Shown: positions 16,289-24,446 of the stretch, piece by piece
Numbering within the stretch: position 1 is the stretch's first letter
Layout: the number at the start of each line of letters is the position of its first letter
Source of the DNA: an uncultured Sutterella sp.
GTDB taxonomy: Bacteria > Pseudomonadota > Gammaproteobacteria > Burkholderiales > Burkholderiaceae_F
NCBI GenBank assembly: GCA_949282745.1
Contig: CASDQM010000004.1
Coordinates: forward strand, 62,001 to 126,000
Reading direction: 5' to 3'
Length of the DNA: 64,000 nucleotides
Notes under the pieces: generated by a model
The model's input: only the letters and a program-made list of their open reading frames with translations
Told to the model about the DNA's origin: nothing
Databases searched by the model: none
Position numbers and translations under genes: made by a program

Positions 16289-18034
16289 ATGCACAAATTC
16301 CTTTTGACGGCCCTTGCCGTCGGACTTGCCTCGGCCGGACTCTCCATGAACGCTTCGGCTGCGCAGACATTCGAGGGCACCGCCACGGGCAAGCACGGCG
16401 ACATCACGGTGGCCGTGACCTTCGACAACAACAAGATCGCCGACATCCGCATCGTCAAGGAAGAGGAAAATCCCGTCCTCACACAGAAGGTCTACAAGGA
16501 CCTGCGCGAGGCGATCATCGCCGGCAACAGCGTCGCCGTCGACTCGATTTCGGGCGCCACGCTTTCGTCCGATGCGCTGAAGGCCGCCGTCAAGGCCGCG
16601 GCCGACAAGGCGGGCGTGACGCTTGCCGCGACGCCCCTCATCGTCACGAAGCGTGAAGTCAAGATCCCCGAAAAGGACGGCTACGACGTGATCGTGATCG
16701 GTGCGGGCGGCGCGGGCTTTGCCGCGGCCGTTTCGGCCCACGACGCGGGCGCGAAGGTCGTGATGCTCGAAAAGATGCCGACGCTCGGCGGCAACTCCCT
16801 CATCTCGGGCGCGGAATACGCGGCCGCCAACAACTGGGTGCAGCAAAAGCTCGGCATCAAGGACAGCGTCGAGCAGCACTATCAGGACACGATGAAGGGC
16901 GGCGACATGCTCGGTGACCCCGCCGTCGTGCGCGTCCTCGTCGAAAACGCCCTGCCGACCGCCCTGTGGCTTCGCGACACGATCGGCGTCGAATTCCAGG
17001 AAGACAACCTCTTTCACTTCGGCGGCCACTCCGTGAAGCGCTCCCTCATTCCGAAGGGCGCGACGGGCGCGGAATTCATCAACAAGTTCGTCAAGGCTAC
17101 GACGGATCGCAAGATTCCGATCTTCACCGAAACGCGCGTCACCGAGCTCGTGCGTGACAAGGACGGCCGCGTCACGGGCGTCAAGGCCGTGATCGACGGC
17201 AAGACCCATCAGGTGAACGCCAAGAAGGGCGTCATCATCGCGACGGGCGGCTTCAGCGCGAACGTGGAACTGCGCGCCAAGCTCAATCCCTTCTACGGCG
17301 AAGGCTTCAAGACGACGAACCTCCCCTGCGCACAGGGCGACGGCATCTTCATGGCCGAAAAGATCGGCGCCGCCTCCGTCAACATGGAGCAGATCCAGAC
17401 CTATCCGATGTGCGACCCGATTTCGGGCGCGATCGAACTGATCGACGACGCGCGCTTTGAAGGCGCCATCCTCATCAATCAGGAAGGGAAGCGCTTCGTC
17501 GAAGAACTCGAACGCCGCGACGTGATGAGCAAGGCCATTCTCGAGCAGACGGGCAAATACTGCTACGCGCTCTTCAACCAGGCGGTGGAAGACCGCGCCC
17601 ACGCGATCGAACACCATCAGGACGAGGTCCGCGTCTTCTCGAAGACGGGCATCCTCAAGACCGGCAAGACCCTGGACGAAGTGGCGGCCGCCTTCGACAT
17701 CCCGGCCGACGCCCTCAAGGCGACCGTTGCGCGCGTCAACGAATTCGCCAAGACCGGCAAGGACCTCGACTTCGGTTACCGCGGCAAGTTCTCCGACCTC
17801 TCCGAAGGACCCTACTGGATCTACCGCGGCGTTCCGTCCGTGCACCACACGATGGGCGGCCTCAAGATCAATCCCAAGGCCCAGGTGCTCGACAAGAACG
17901 ACAAGCCCATCCCCGGCCTCTGGGCCGCGGGTGAGGTGACGGGCTGCACGCACGGTTCGAACCGTCTCGGCTCGAACGCCTACACCGACATCATGGTGTT
18001 CGGCCGCATCGCCGGCAGCGAAGCCGCCAAGTAA
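16289..18034 (+). CDS. urdA: Probable periplasmic urocanate reductase (FMN-binding plus FAD domains)
   Basis: A 581-residue exported flavoprotein: signal peptide (to about 25), FMN-binding domain with SISGATLSS, FAD domain starting VIGAGGAGFAAAV, and C-terminal VHHTMGG and NRLGSN motifs. Urocanate reductase of Shewanella is described as using Tyr373, Asp388, Arg411, His520 and Arg560 (numbers from memory). This protein has Tyr372, Asp387, Arg410, His519 and Arg559: the same residues, all shifted by one. Tyr and Asp replace the His and Thr of true fumarate reductases. The reaction would be urocanate to imidazole propionate, used as a respiratory acceptor. No histidine-utilisation genes are nearby. 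It is a single-gene unit with its own promoter and terminator. Another Tyr/Asp-type substrate remains possible. Confidence 0.78.
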   Translation: MHKFLLTALAVGLASAGLSMNASAAQTFEGTATGKHGDITVAVTFDNNKIADIRIVKEEENPVLTQKVYKDLREAIIAGNSVAVDSISGATLSSDALKAAVKAAADKAGVTLAATPLIVTKREVKIPEKDGYDVIVIGAGGAGFAAAVSAHDAGAKVVMLEKMPTLGGNSLISGAEYAAANNWVQQKLGIKDSVEQHYQDTMKGGDMLGDPAVVRVLVENALPTALWLRDTIGVEFQEDNLFHFGGHSVKRSLIPKGATGAEFINKFVKATTDRKIPIFTETRVTELVRDKDGRVTGVKAVIDGKTHQVNAKKGVIIATGGFSANVELRAKLNPFYGEGFKTTNLPCAQGDGIFMAEKIGAASVNMEQIQTYPMCDPISGAIELIDDARFEGAILINQEGKRFVEELERRDVMSKAILEQTGKYCYALFNQAVEDRAHAIEHHQDEVRVFSKTGILKTGKTLDEVAAAFDIPADALKATVARVNEFAKTGKDLDFGYRGKFSDLSEGPYWIYRGVPSVHHTMGGLKINPKAQVLDKNDKPIPGLWAAGEVTGCTHGSNRLGSNAYTDIMVFGRIAGSEAAK

Positions 18035-18053
18035 GGTCTGAACCCTTCCCTTC

Positions 18054-18081
18054 ATGCGGCGCCTTCGGGCGCCGCATTTCG
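18054..18081 (+). terminator. Rho-independent terminator after the urocanate reductase-like gene
   Basis: ATGCGGCGCC-TTCG-GGCGCCGCAT with a short T-run. Confidence 0.85.
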
Positions 18082-18092
18082 TTTGCGGGATG

Positions 18093-18129
18093 CAAAAAGC
18101 CCCCGACGGGCCGAAGCTCGAAGGGGGCC
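18093..18129 (-). terminator. Terminator of the fab operon
   Basis: On the minus strand GGCCCCCTTCGAGC folds against the GTCGGGGGC region and ends in TTTTTGC (18093-18098), 24 bases after the fabF stop. It faces the terminator of the preceding plus-strand gene. Confidence 0.75.
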
Positions 18130-18152
18130 TGGAATGCGGCAAGGTACGAAAG

Positions 18153-19388
<1,236 letters not shown>

Positions 19389-19545
19389 GCCTAAAACCTT
19401 TATGCGTTGATGTTCAAAAGTGCTTTCCGCCGAAAAGATTAGCGAAAAGACGGTATTTTCAGAGGGCCCAAAACGAAGATGGGACCCTTTTGGCGGGGTC
19501 CCACATCGCACCGGAAGTCCGGTGAATCCGTTTCAGGCGGTTGCC

Positions 19546-19785
19546 TTACTTGTTGACGGCCGACTTGACGTAGTCGATGGCCTGCTGAACCGTACGGAGG
19601 TTTTCCTGTTCCGTATCGGGAATTTCGATGCCGAAGGCGTCTTCGAGGGCGAGCGACATTTCAACCGTCGTGAGGCTGTCGGCGCCGAGGTCTTCGATGA
19701 AGGAGGATTCGTTCTTGATGTCTTCTTCCTTGATGCCAAGCTGTTCGGCAACGATCTTCTTAACCTTCAGTTCAATATCGTCCAT
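19546..19785 (-). CDS. acpP: Acyl carrier protein
   Basis: A 79-residue acidic acyl carrier protein that carries growing fatty-acyl chains on a 4'-phosphopantetheine arm. The attachment site is Ser37 in the [10 protein letters not shown] motif. The flanking EDLGADSL and [15 protein letters not shown] segments are typical. The ATG 19785 start is preceded by GCGGAG; an in-frame extension to 19854 is not supported. It lies between fabG and fabF, the usual place. Confidence 0.97.
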   Translation of the reverse strand: MDDIELKVKKIVAEQLGIKEEDIKNESSFIEDLGADSLTTVEMSLALEDAFGIEIPDTEQENLRTVQQAIDYVKSAVNK

Positions 19786-19933
19786 TTCAGTAACTCCGCT
19801 AAGGGTATGGAATTGATTGCGACTCTCCGCCCGAAGCGAAGAGATGGGAAACAAACACCCCCGCGCGAGAAAAGCTGTTGCGGGTCGGGTGATGTTGGAT
19901 TTTATCAGAACGGCTCCCCGAGAGGGAGTGGAA

Positions 19934-20701
19934 TTAACCCATGTACATTCCGCCGTTCACATGAAGCGTGACCCCCGTGATGTAGGCGCCCGCGTCGGAA
20001 GCGAGGAAAAGGCAGCTCTGCGCGATGTCGTCGACCGAACCGAGGCGGCCGAGCGGGATCTGCGCCTGCAGATGATCCTTCTGTTCGTCCGAAAGGACGC
20101 GCGTCATGTCGGTGTCGATGAAGCCCGGAGCCACGCAGTTGACCGTGATCCCGCGCGAACCGATTTCGCGAGCGAGGGCCTTGGTCATGCCCATGAGGCC
20201 CGCCTTGGCGGCGGCGTAGTTCACCTGACCGGGGTTGCCCATGGCGCCGACGACCGAGGTGATCGAAATGATGCGGCCCGAGCGCTGCTTCATCATCGGG
20301 CGCAGGCAGGCGCGCGCAAAGCGGAAGGCGGCGGAGAGGTCCGTGTCGATCACGTCGTCCCACTGTTCGTCCTTCATGCGCATGGCGAGCGTGTCGCGCG
20401 TGATGCCGGCGTTGTTGACGAGGACGTCGATGCGGCCGTAGGCCTCGACGATGTCGGCGACGCTCTTCTGACCGGCGTCGGCGTCGTTGACGTTCAACAC
20501 GACGCCGCGGCCCTGACCGCCCAATTCGGCGATGCGCGCCGTGATCTTTTCGGCGCCCGCTTCGCTCGTGGCGGAACCCACCACGGTGGCGCCCGCCTTC
20601 ACGAAGGCTTCGAGGATCCCGGCTCCGATCCCGCGGCTCGCGCCCGTCACGAGGACCACGCGGCCCGCGAGGGCGTCAGCGGCAAAAACGGCTTTTTCCA
20701 T
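19934..20701 (-). CDS. fabG: 3-oxoacyl-ACP reductase (FabG)
   Basis: FabG reduces 3-ketoacyl-ACP to 3-hydroxyacyl-ACP with NADPH. The 255-residue short-chain dehydrogenase shows the cofactor motif [14 protein letters not shown] ([10 protein letters not shown]), catalytic Ser in [10 protein letters not shown] and Tyr-X3-Lys in NYAAAKAG, and the C-terminal GGMYM typical of FabG. It starts 13 bases after fabD ends, so the two are co-transcribed. Confidence 0.97.
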   Translation of the reverse strand: MEKAVFAADALAGRVVLVTGASRGIGAGILEAFVKAGATVVGSATSEAGAEKITARIAELGGQGRGVVLNVNDADAGQKSVADIVEAYGRIDVLVNNAGITRDTLAMRMKDEQWDDVIDTDLSAAFRFARACLRPMMKQRSGRIISITSVVGAMGNPGQVNYAAAKAGLMGMTKALAREIGSRGITVNCVAPGFIDTDMTRVLSDEQKDHLQAQIPLGRLGSVDDIAQSCLFLASDAGAYITGVTLHVNGGMYMG

Positions 20702-20714
20702 CTTGGAACTCCTA

Positions 20715-21647
20715 TCAGTTCGACAGCGCGGCGAGCGTCTTCTCGAGCGTTGCCTGATCGTAAATGTTGTGCGTCTTGATTTCCGGCGCGATGCGGCGGA
20801 TGAGCCCGACGAGAACGCGGCCCGGACCGCATTCGACGATGTCGGTGATGCCCGCTTCCTTCATGGCTTCGATGGTCTTCACCCACTGCACGGCGGAGCA
20901 CGCCTGACGGGCGAGCGCCGCGCGGATTTCCTCGGGCGCCTTGTGCACCGTCACGTCGACGTTGGCGATGACGGGAATCGAGGGTTCGGCCATCGCAACG
21001 CCTTCGAGACGTTCGGCGAGGCGCTTGGCGGCGGGCTCGAGAAGGCTCGAATGGAAGGGAGCCGACACGGGGAGCTCGATCGCGCGGCGGGCGCCGCGCG
21101 CCTTGGCGTCTTCGACGGCGGCTCGCACGGCCTCGATGTGGCCGGCGATCACGACCTGGCCGGGCGAATTGAAGTTGACGGCTTCGACCGTACCCGCGGC
21201 ACGGCCGGCCACGCAGGCGCCCTCGACTTCTTCATCCGAGAGACCGATGATCGCGGCCATGCCGCCCACGCCCACGGGAACGGCCGACTGCATGGCTTCG
21301 GCGCGGAAGCGCACGAGCTTCACGGCCTCTTCGAGCGGGAAAACGCCCGCAGCGCAGAGGGCCGAGTATTCGCCGAGCGAGTGCCCCGCGAGGAGTTCGG
21401 GCTTCTGACCGCCCGCGGCGAGCCAAGCTTCGTAGAACGCGACCGAGGAGGCGAGCACCGCGGGCTGCGTGTTGACCGTGAGGTTGAGTTCTTCGGCGGG
21501 GCCTTCGGCGATGAGGCGCTCGATCGAGAAGCCGAGCGCTTCGTCGGCGCGCGCGAGGGCGCCGCGGACCGTTTCATTGTCGGCGAAGCCGCCGAGCATC
21601 CCGACGGACTGACTGCCCTGGCCGGGGAATACGAAAGCAATGCGCAT
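20715..21647 (-). CDS. fabD: Malonyl-CoA:ACP transacylase (FabD)
   Basis: FabD loads malonyl groups from CoA onto ACP. The 310-residue protein begins MRIAFVFPGQGSQSVGM and carries the nucleophile Ser90 in the GHSLGEYSAL motif; the partner His is in VSAPFHSSLL and the Gln in the N-terminal GQGSQ loop. The ATG 21647 start is chosen over an in-frame codon 24 bases upstream because it gives the standard N-terminus and follows an AGGA. The gap from fabH is 130 bases. Confidence 0.97.
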   Translation of the reverse strand: MRIAFVFPGQGSQSVGMLGGFADNETVRGALARADEALGFSIERLIAEGPAEELNLTVNTQPAVLASSVAFYEAWLAAGGQKPELLAGHSLGEYSALCAAGVFPLEEAVKLVRFRAEAMQSAVPVGVGGMAAIIGLSDEEVEGACVAGRAAGTVEAVNFNSPGQVVIAGHIEAVRAAVEDAKARGARRAIELPVSAPFHSSLLEPAAKRLAERLEGVAMAEPSIPVIANVDVTVHKAPEEIRAALARQACSAVQWVKTIEAMKEAGITDIVECGPGRVLVGLIRRIAPEIKTHNIYDQATLEKTLAALSN

Positions 21648-21777
21648 CTTGAAAATCCTGGGAATGTGCACCTACGTTGAAGTGCGGGAAGTTTAGCAAG
21701 GTGACACCGACGAGCGGAACCGGCGATATCGTCCGTTTCGCTTAAAGTCGTACCATTTTCGCGTCAAACCGCGCAAA

Positions 21778-22758
21778 TTACCAGCGAACGAGAGCCGAAC
21801 CCCAGGCCATGCCCGCGCCCACGGCCTGCAGAAGGACGAGTTCGCCCGCCTTCACGCGGCCTTCGCGCACCGCGCGGTCGAGCGCCAACGGCACGGAGGC
21901 GGCCGAGGTGTTGCCGTGCTCGTGCACGGTCTGCACCATCTTCGCTTCGTCGATGCCGAGCTTCTTGGCAACCATGGTCATGATGCGAAGGTTCGCCTGA
22001 TGGGGCACAAAGAGCGCCACGTCCTCGGTGCGCACGCAGGCGAGGTCGGCCACTTCGCGCGCCGAATTGACGAGACCGTCGACGGCGAGCTTGAAGACCT
22101 GACGCCCGTCCATGTTGATGTAGGGATGGCCCACGATTTGACCGCGGTCGACGCGCGCGGTGAGGCCGAGGATCTTTTCGTCAAAGCGCCCGTCCGCGTA
22201 CATGCGCGCGGCAAGCACCCCGGGGTCCGAACTCGATTCGAGCACCACGGCGCCCGCTCCGTCCCCGAAGAGAACGCAGGTCGAGCGGTCCTTCATGTCG
22301 ATGACGCGCGACATCGTTTCGGCGCCGATCACGACGGCGCGGCGGTAGGGGCCGGCGCGAAGCATGGCGTCGGCGGCGTTCAGGGCGTAGATGAAGCCCG
22401 CACAGACGGCCTGCACGTCAAAGGCGGCACAACCAGAGGCGCCGACGGCCGCCTGCACGCGCGCGGCGGTCGAGGGAAAAATCATGTCGGACGTCGTCGT
22501 CGCCACGATGATGAGGTCGATCGAGTCACCCGCGACTCCCGCGGCTTCGAGGGCGTTCTTCGCGGCCGTGACGGCGAGCGAAGTCGTGCATTCCCCCTTT
22601 TCGGGGTCGGCGAAGTAGCGCGTCACGATGCCCGTGCGCGTGCGGATCCATTCGTCGCTCGTTTCAATGCCGTCCTTGGCGAGGAGCCGGGCGAATTCAT
22701 CGTTCGTAAGCGAGCGTTCGGGCAGGGCCGAGCCCGTGCCGATGATGCGGGAGTACAT
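21778..22758 (-). CDS. fabH: Beta-ketoacyl-ACP synthase III (FabH)
   Basis: FabH starts fatty-acid synthesis by condensing acetyl-CoA with malonyl-ACP. The 326-residue enzyme has Cys119 in QAVCAGF, His in VPHQANLRI and Asn in HEHGNTSAAS, the complete triad, plus the family ending MAWGSALVRW. The start at ATG 22758 (MYSRIIGTGSALP) follows GGAAG; the open frame upstream runs into a terminator and is not coding. In most proteobacteria plsX sits directly before fabH; here the upstream neighbour is rpmF, separated by 348 bases with a terminator. Confidence 0.97.
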   Translation of the reverse strand: MYSRIIGTGSALPERSLTNDEFARLLAKDGIETSDEWIRTRTGIVTRYFADPEKGECTTSLAVTAAKNALEAAGVAGDSIDLIIVATTTSDMIFPSTAARVQAAVGASGCAAFDVQAVCAGFIYALNAADAMLRAGPYRRAVVIGAETMSRVIDMKDRSTCVLFGDGAGAVVLESSSDPGVLAARMYADGRFDEKILGLTARVDRGQIVGHPYINMDGRQVFKLAVDGLVNSAREVADLACVRTEDVALFVPHQANLRIMTMVAKKLGIDEAKMVQTVHEHGNTSAASVPLALDRAVREGRVKAGELVLLQAVGAGMAWGSALVRW

Positions 22759-23106
22759 GCTGATCTTCCTTCTGTTTTTTCGATGGTCCCATGCTAACGA
22801 CTCGCCCGAGGGCCGAGGGACGGGAAGGAAGGCAATTACAAAGAATTTCTTTTTCCAATGCCTTGCGGGCAAAAGAAAAGGGACCCCGTTTAGGAGTCCC
22901 TTCCGACTTTTTGCTGACGTTCTTCTCAACACTCAAACCGGTTCGTGCTTTCTCGTCGGTCCCGGAATCCACCGGGAAAGACTGCGGGCAAAACTGCCGT
23001 GGGGTCGCGCATCAGATCACTTCGGATTCCGTATTGATGCCGCACGAGAAACCCCGTGGTTTGAGGAAGCTTCTTGTCGAGAGAAACGTCCAACCGACAG
23101 ACGAAA
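22759..23106. other. Intergenic stretch where plsX would be expected
   Basis: These 348 bases between rpmF and fabH hold the rpmF terminator and presumably the fabH promoter. I looked for a plsX remnant on the minus strand; the short open frames there (to about 90 codons) show no resemblance to it. The right third is only the 3' region of the rpmF transcript. Confidence 0.6.
22870..22902 (-). terminator. Rho-independent terminator after rpmF
   Basis: On the minus strand AAGGGACTCC pairs with GGGGTCCCTT around a 5-base loop and runs into TTCTTTT. It separates rpmF from the fab genes. Confidence 0.85.
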
Positions 23107-23289
23107 TTATTCGTCCATCTTCGTCGTGATCACCTTCTTGCCGCGGTAGAAACCAGACGGGCTGATGTGATGACGACGATGCGCTTCACCGGTCGTGGCT
23201 TCGATCGCGGTGGGCGGGTTGGTCAGAAAGTCATGAGCACGGTGATTACCGCGCTTGCTGGTGGATTTTTTGTTCTGCTGAACGGCCAT
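23107..23289 (-). CDS. rpmF: 50S ribosomal protein L32
   Basis: A 60-residue basic ribosomal protein of the large subunit, starting [20 protein letters not shown] and containing [17 protein letters not shown], typical of proteobacterial L32. The usual order yceD-rpmF-plsX-fabH is broken: no yceD-like gene is seen upstream and no plsX downstream, and a terminator follows at once. The start at ATG 23289 matches the family N-terminus. Confidence 0.96.
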   Translation of the reverse strand: MAVQQNKKSTSKRGNHRAHDFLTNPPTAIEATTGEAHRRHHISPSGFYRGKKVITTKMDE

Positions 23290-23490
23290 GGCAAACCCCA
23301 CGTAACAAATCGAGTGAAATAGCAATGATGTCGGCAACCGCACACTCGTAAAACCGTTGACGACTTCCGGAAATCAGAGTTCTCACACCTCCCCCACGGA
23401 GGTCTTGAGAAAGCGACGAATTTTAGCAAATCCGTCGAAATTTTTCAGAAACGAGGTCTGAATTTTCGGACGCTTTCGTAGGCGCCTATC

Positions 23491-23524
23491 CGTAGAAAAA
23501 AAGGGGAGAACTTCTTCTCCCCTT
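23491..23524 (-). terminator. Terminator of the tRNA cluster
   Basis: On the minus strand AAGGGGAGAA-GAAG-TTCTCCCCTT is followed by eight T residues (23494-23502 side), 15 bases after the last tRNA-Gly. Confidence 0.92.
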
Positions 23525-23538
23525 CCTCTTAGGAATCT

Positions 23539-23614
23539 TGGAGCGGGAGACGAGTCTCGAACTCGCGACCTCAACCTTGGCAAGGTTGCGCTCTACCAAC
23601 TGAGCTACTCCCGC
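23539..23614 (-). tRNA. tRNA-Gly (GCC), copy 1
   Basis: A 76-base cloverleaf including the encoded CCA; acceptor stem GCGGGAG/CTCCCGC; anticodon GCC within CCTTGCCAAGG; T-loop GTTCGAGAC. It is identical to the three other copies in this cluster and lies 22 bases after copy 2, probably in one transcript. Confidence 0.97.
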
Positions 23615-23636
23615 ATTCGCGGCAAACAAATTGTAT

Positions 23637-23712
23637 TGGAGCGGGAGACGAGTCTCGAACTCGCGACCTCAACCTTGGCAAGGTTGCGCTCTACCAACTG
23701 AGCTACTCCCGC
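23637..23712 (-). tRNA. tRNA-Gly (GCC), copy 2
   Basis: Same 76-base sequence as copy 1. A near-consensus promoter lies 20-48 bases upstream, so this copy starts a Gly-Gly transcription unit. Confidence 0.97.
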
Positions 23713-23732
23713 AAATTCCGCTGAGAAGACGA

Positions 23733-23760
23733 ATTATACAGACTTCCAAAAATTTGTCAA
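23733..23760 (-). promoter_or_regulatory. Consensus sigma70 promoter for tRNA-Gly copies 2 and 1
   Basis: On the minus strand TTGACA (23755-23760), 16 bases, then TATAAT (23733-23738), both perfect hexamers. A strong, unregulated-looking promoter as expected for stable RNA genes. Confidence 0.85.
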
Positions 23761-23807
23761 GAGGTTGACGAAAAAAAATTTTGAGTCGCCTTCAAAGTCT
23801 GCTTTGA

Positions 23808-23896
23808 TGGTCCCCGGAACGGGGGTCGAACCCGTACGCCCGATTAAAGGCGGCGGATTTTAAGTCCGCTACGTCTACCAGTTCCGTCATCCGGGG
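23808..23896 (-). tRNA. tRNA-Leu (UAA)
   Basis: An 89-base class II tRNA with a long variable arm and encoded CCA. The anticodon loop is CTTAAAA (anticodon TAA), the D-loop includes ACTGGTAGACG, the T-arm is CGGGTTCGACCCCCG, and the acceptor stem is CCCCGGA/TCCGGGG. No separate promoter is visible: only 15 bases lie between it and the upstream terminator-like hairpin. Confidence 0.95.
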
Positions 23897-23911
23897 GCCA
23901 TGCAAACCCAC

Positions 23912-23942
23912 AAAAAAAGAGGGTTCCTGACGGCTACCCTCT
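23912..23942 (-). terminator. Terminator-like hairpin inside the tRNA cluster
   Basis: On the minus strand AGAGGGT pairs with ACCCTCT across an 11-base loop and is followed by TTTTTTTG. It lies between tRNA-Gly copy 3 and tRNA-Leu. The Leu gene would need read-through, so this element may set its dosage. Confidence 0.75.
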
Positions 23943-23956
23943 TCCTTCGAAAATTC

Positions 23957-24032
23957 TGGAGCGGGAGACGAGTCTCGAACTCGCGACCTCAACCTTGGCA
24001 AGGTTGCGCTCTACCAACTGAGCTACTCCCGC
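23957..24032 (-). tRNA. tRNA-Gly (GCC), copy 3
   Basis: Identical 76-base sequence to copies 1, 2 and 4, including CCA. It follows tRNA-Cys by 3 bases, so it must be cut from a common precursor. Confidence 0.97.
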
Positions 24033-24035
24033 GAC

Positions 24036-24109
24036 TGGAGGCGCGAGGCGGAATCGAACCGCCGTGAACGGATTTGCAATCCGGTGCATAGCCACTTTGC
24101 TATCGCGCC
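24036..24109 (-). tRNA. tRNA-Cys (GCA)
   Basis: A 74-base tRNA with acceptor stem GGCGCGA/TCGCGCC, anticodon loop TTGCAAA (anticodon GCA), T-arm GGCGGTTCGATTCCGCC and encoded CCA. It lies between tRNA-Gly copies 4 and 3 with gaps of 5 and 3 bases. Confidence 0.97.
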
Positions 24110-24114
24110 ATCTC

Positions 24115-24190
24115 TGGAGCGGGAGACGAGTCTCGAACTCGCGACCTCAACCTTGGCAAGGTTGCGCTCTACCAACTGAGCTACTCCCGC
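24115..24190 (-). tRNA. tRNA-Gly (GCC), copy 4
   Basis: First gene of the cluster in the direction of transcription; the same 76-base sequence as the other three copies. A good promoter lies 15-43 bases upstream. Confidence 0.97.
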
Positions 24191-24204
24191 GTTAGAGAAG
24201 TCGA

Positions 24205-24233
24205 ATTATGACACAAAGCACGAAATTTGTCAA
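24205..24233 (-). promoter_or_regulatory. Sigma70 promoter of the Gly-Cys-Gly tRNA unit
   Basis: On the minus strand TTGACA (24228-24233), 17 bases, then CATAAT (24205-24210). It resembles the second promoter in the cluster, including the AATTT after the -35, so the two probably arose by duplication together with the Gly gene. Confidence 0.8.
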
Positions 24234-24386
24234 GGAAAAATTTCCGAAAAACGGCATGAAACTTTTCGCAAGCTGCACTGCCGCCCTCCTCCCTGAGAAT
24301 CCGCGCGGCGGGGCGTCGGCCTCTCCTCTACTCTGCCGGCGGAGAGTCACCGTTCATCCCAACTCCGCCTTCTCCGAGCACCCACT

Positions 24387-24420
24387 AAAAAGGGCCCCCG
24401 GCCGGAGCCGGGAGCCCTTG
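24387..24420 (-). terminator. Terminator after dcuB
   Basis: On the minus strand AAGGGCTCCCGGC-TCCG-GCCGGGGGCCCTT ends in TTTT. Confidence 0.9.
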
Positions 24421-24446
24421 ATTCTTCGATCAATTCTCGATTGCGA

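Noticed and set aside
23539..24190. Regularly spaced near-identical repeats resembling a CRISPR array
   Set aside because: The repeats are 76-base tRNA-Gly genes that fold as cloverleaves and end in CCA; the intervening segments include tRNA-Cys and tRNA-Leu, not spacers.
24419..24435. FNR-like sequence TTGAT...ATCAA
   Set aside because: The half-sites are 6 bases apart, not 4, and it lies just after the dcuB terminator, not in a promoter.
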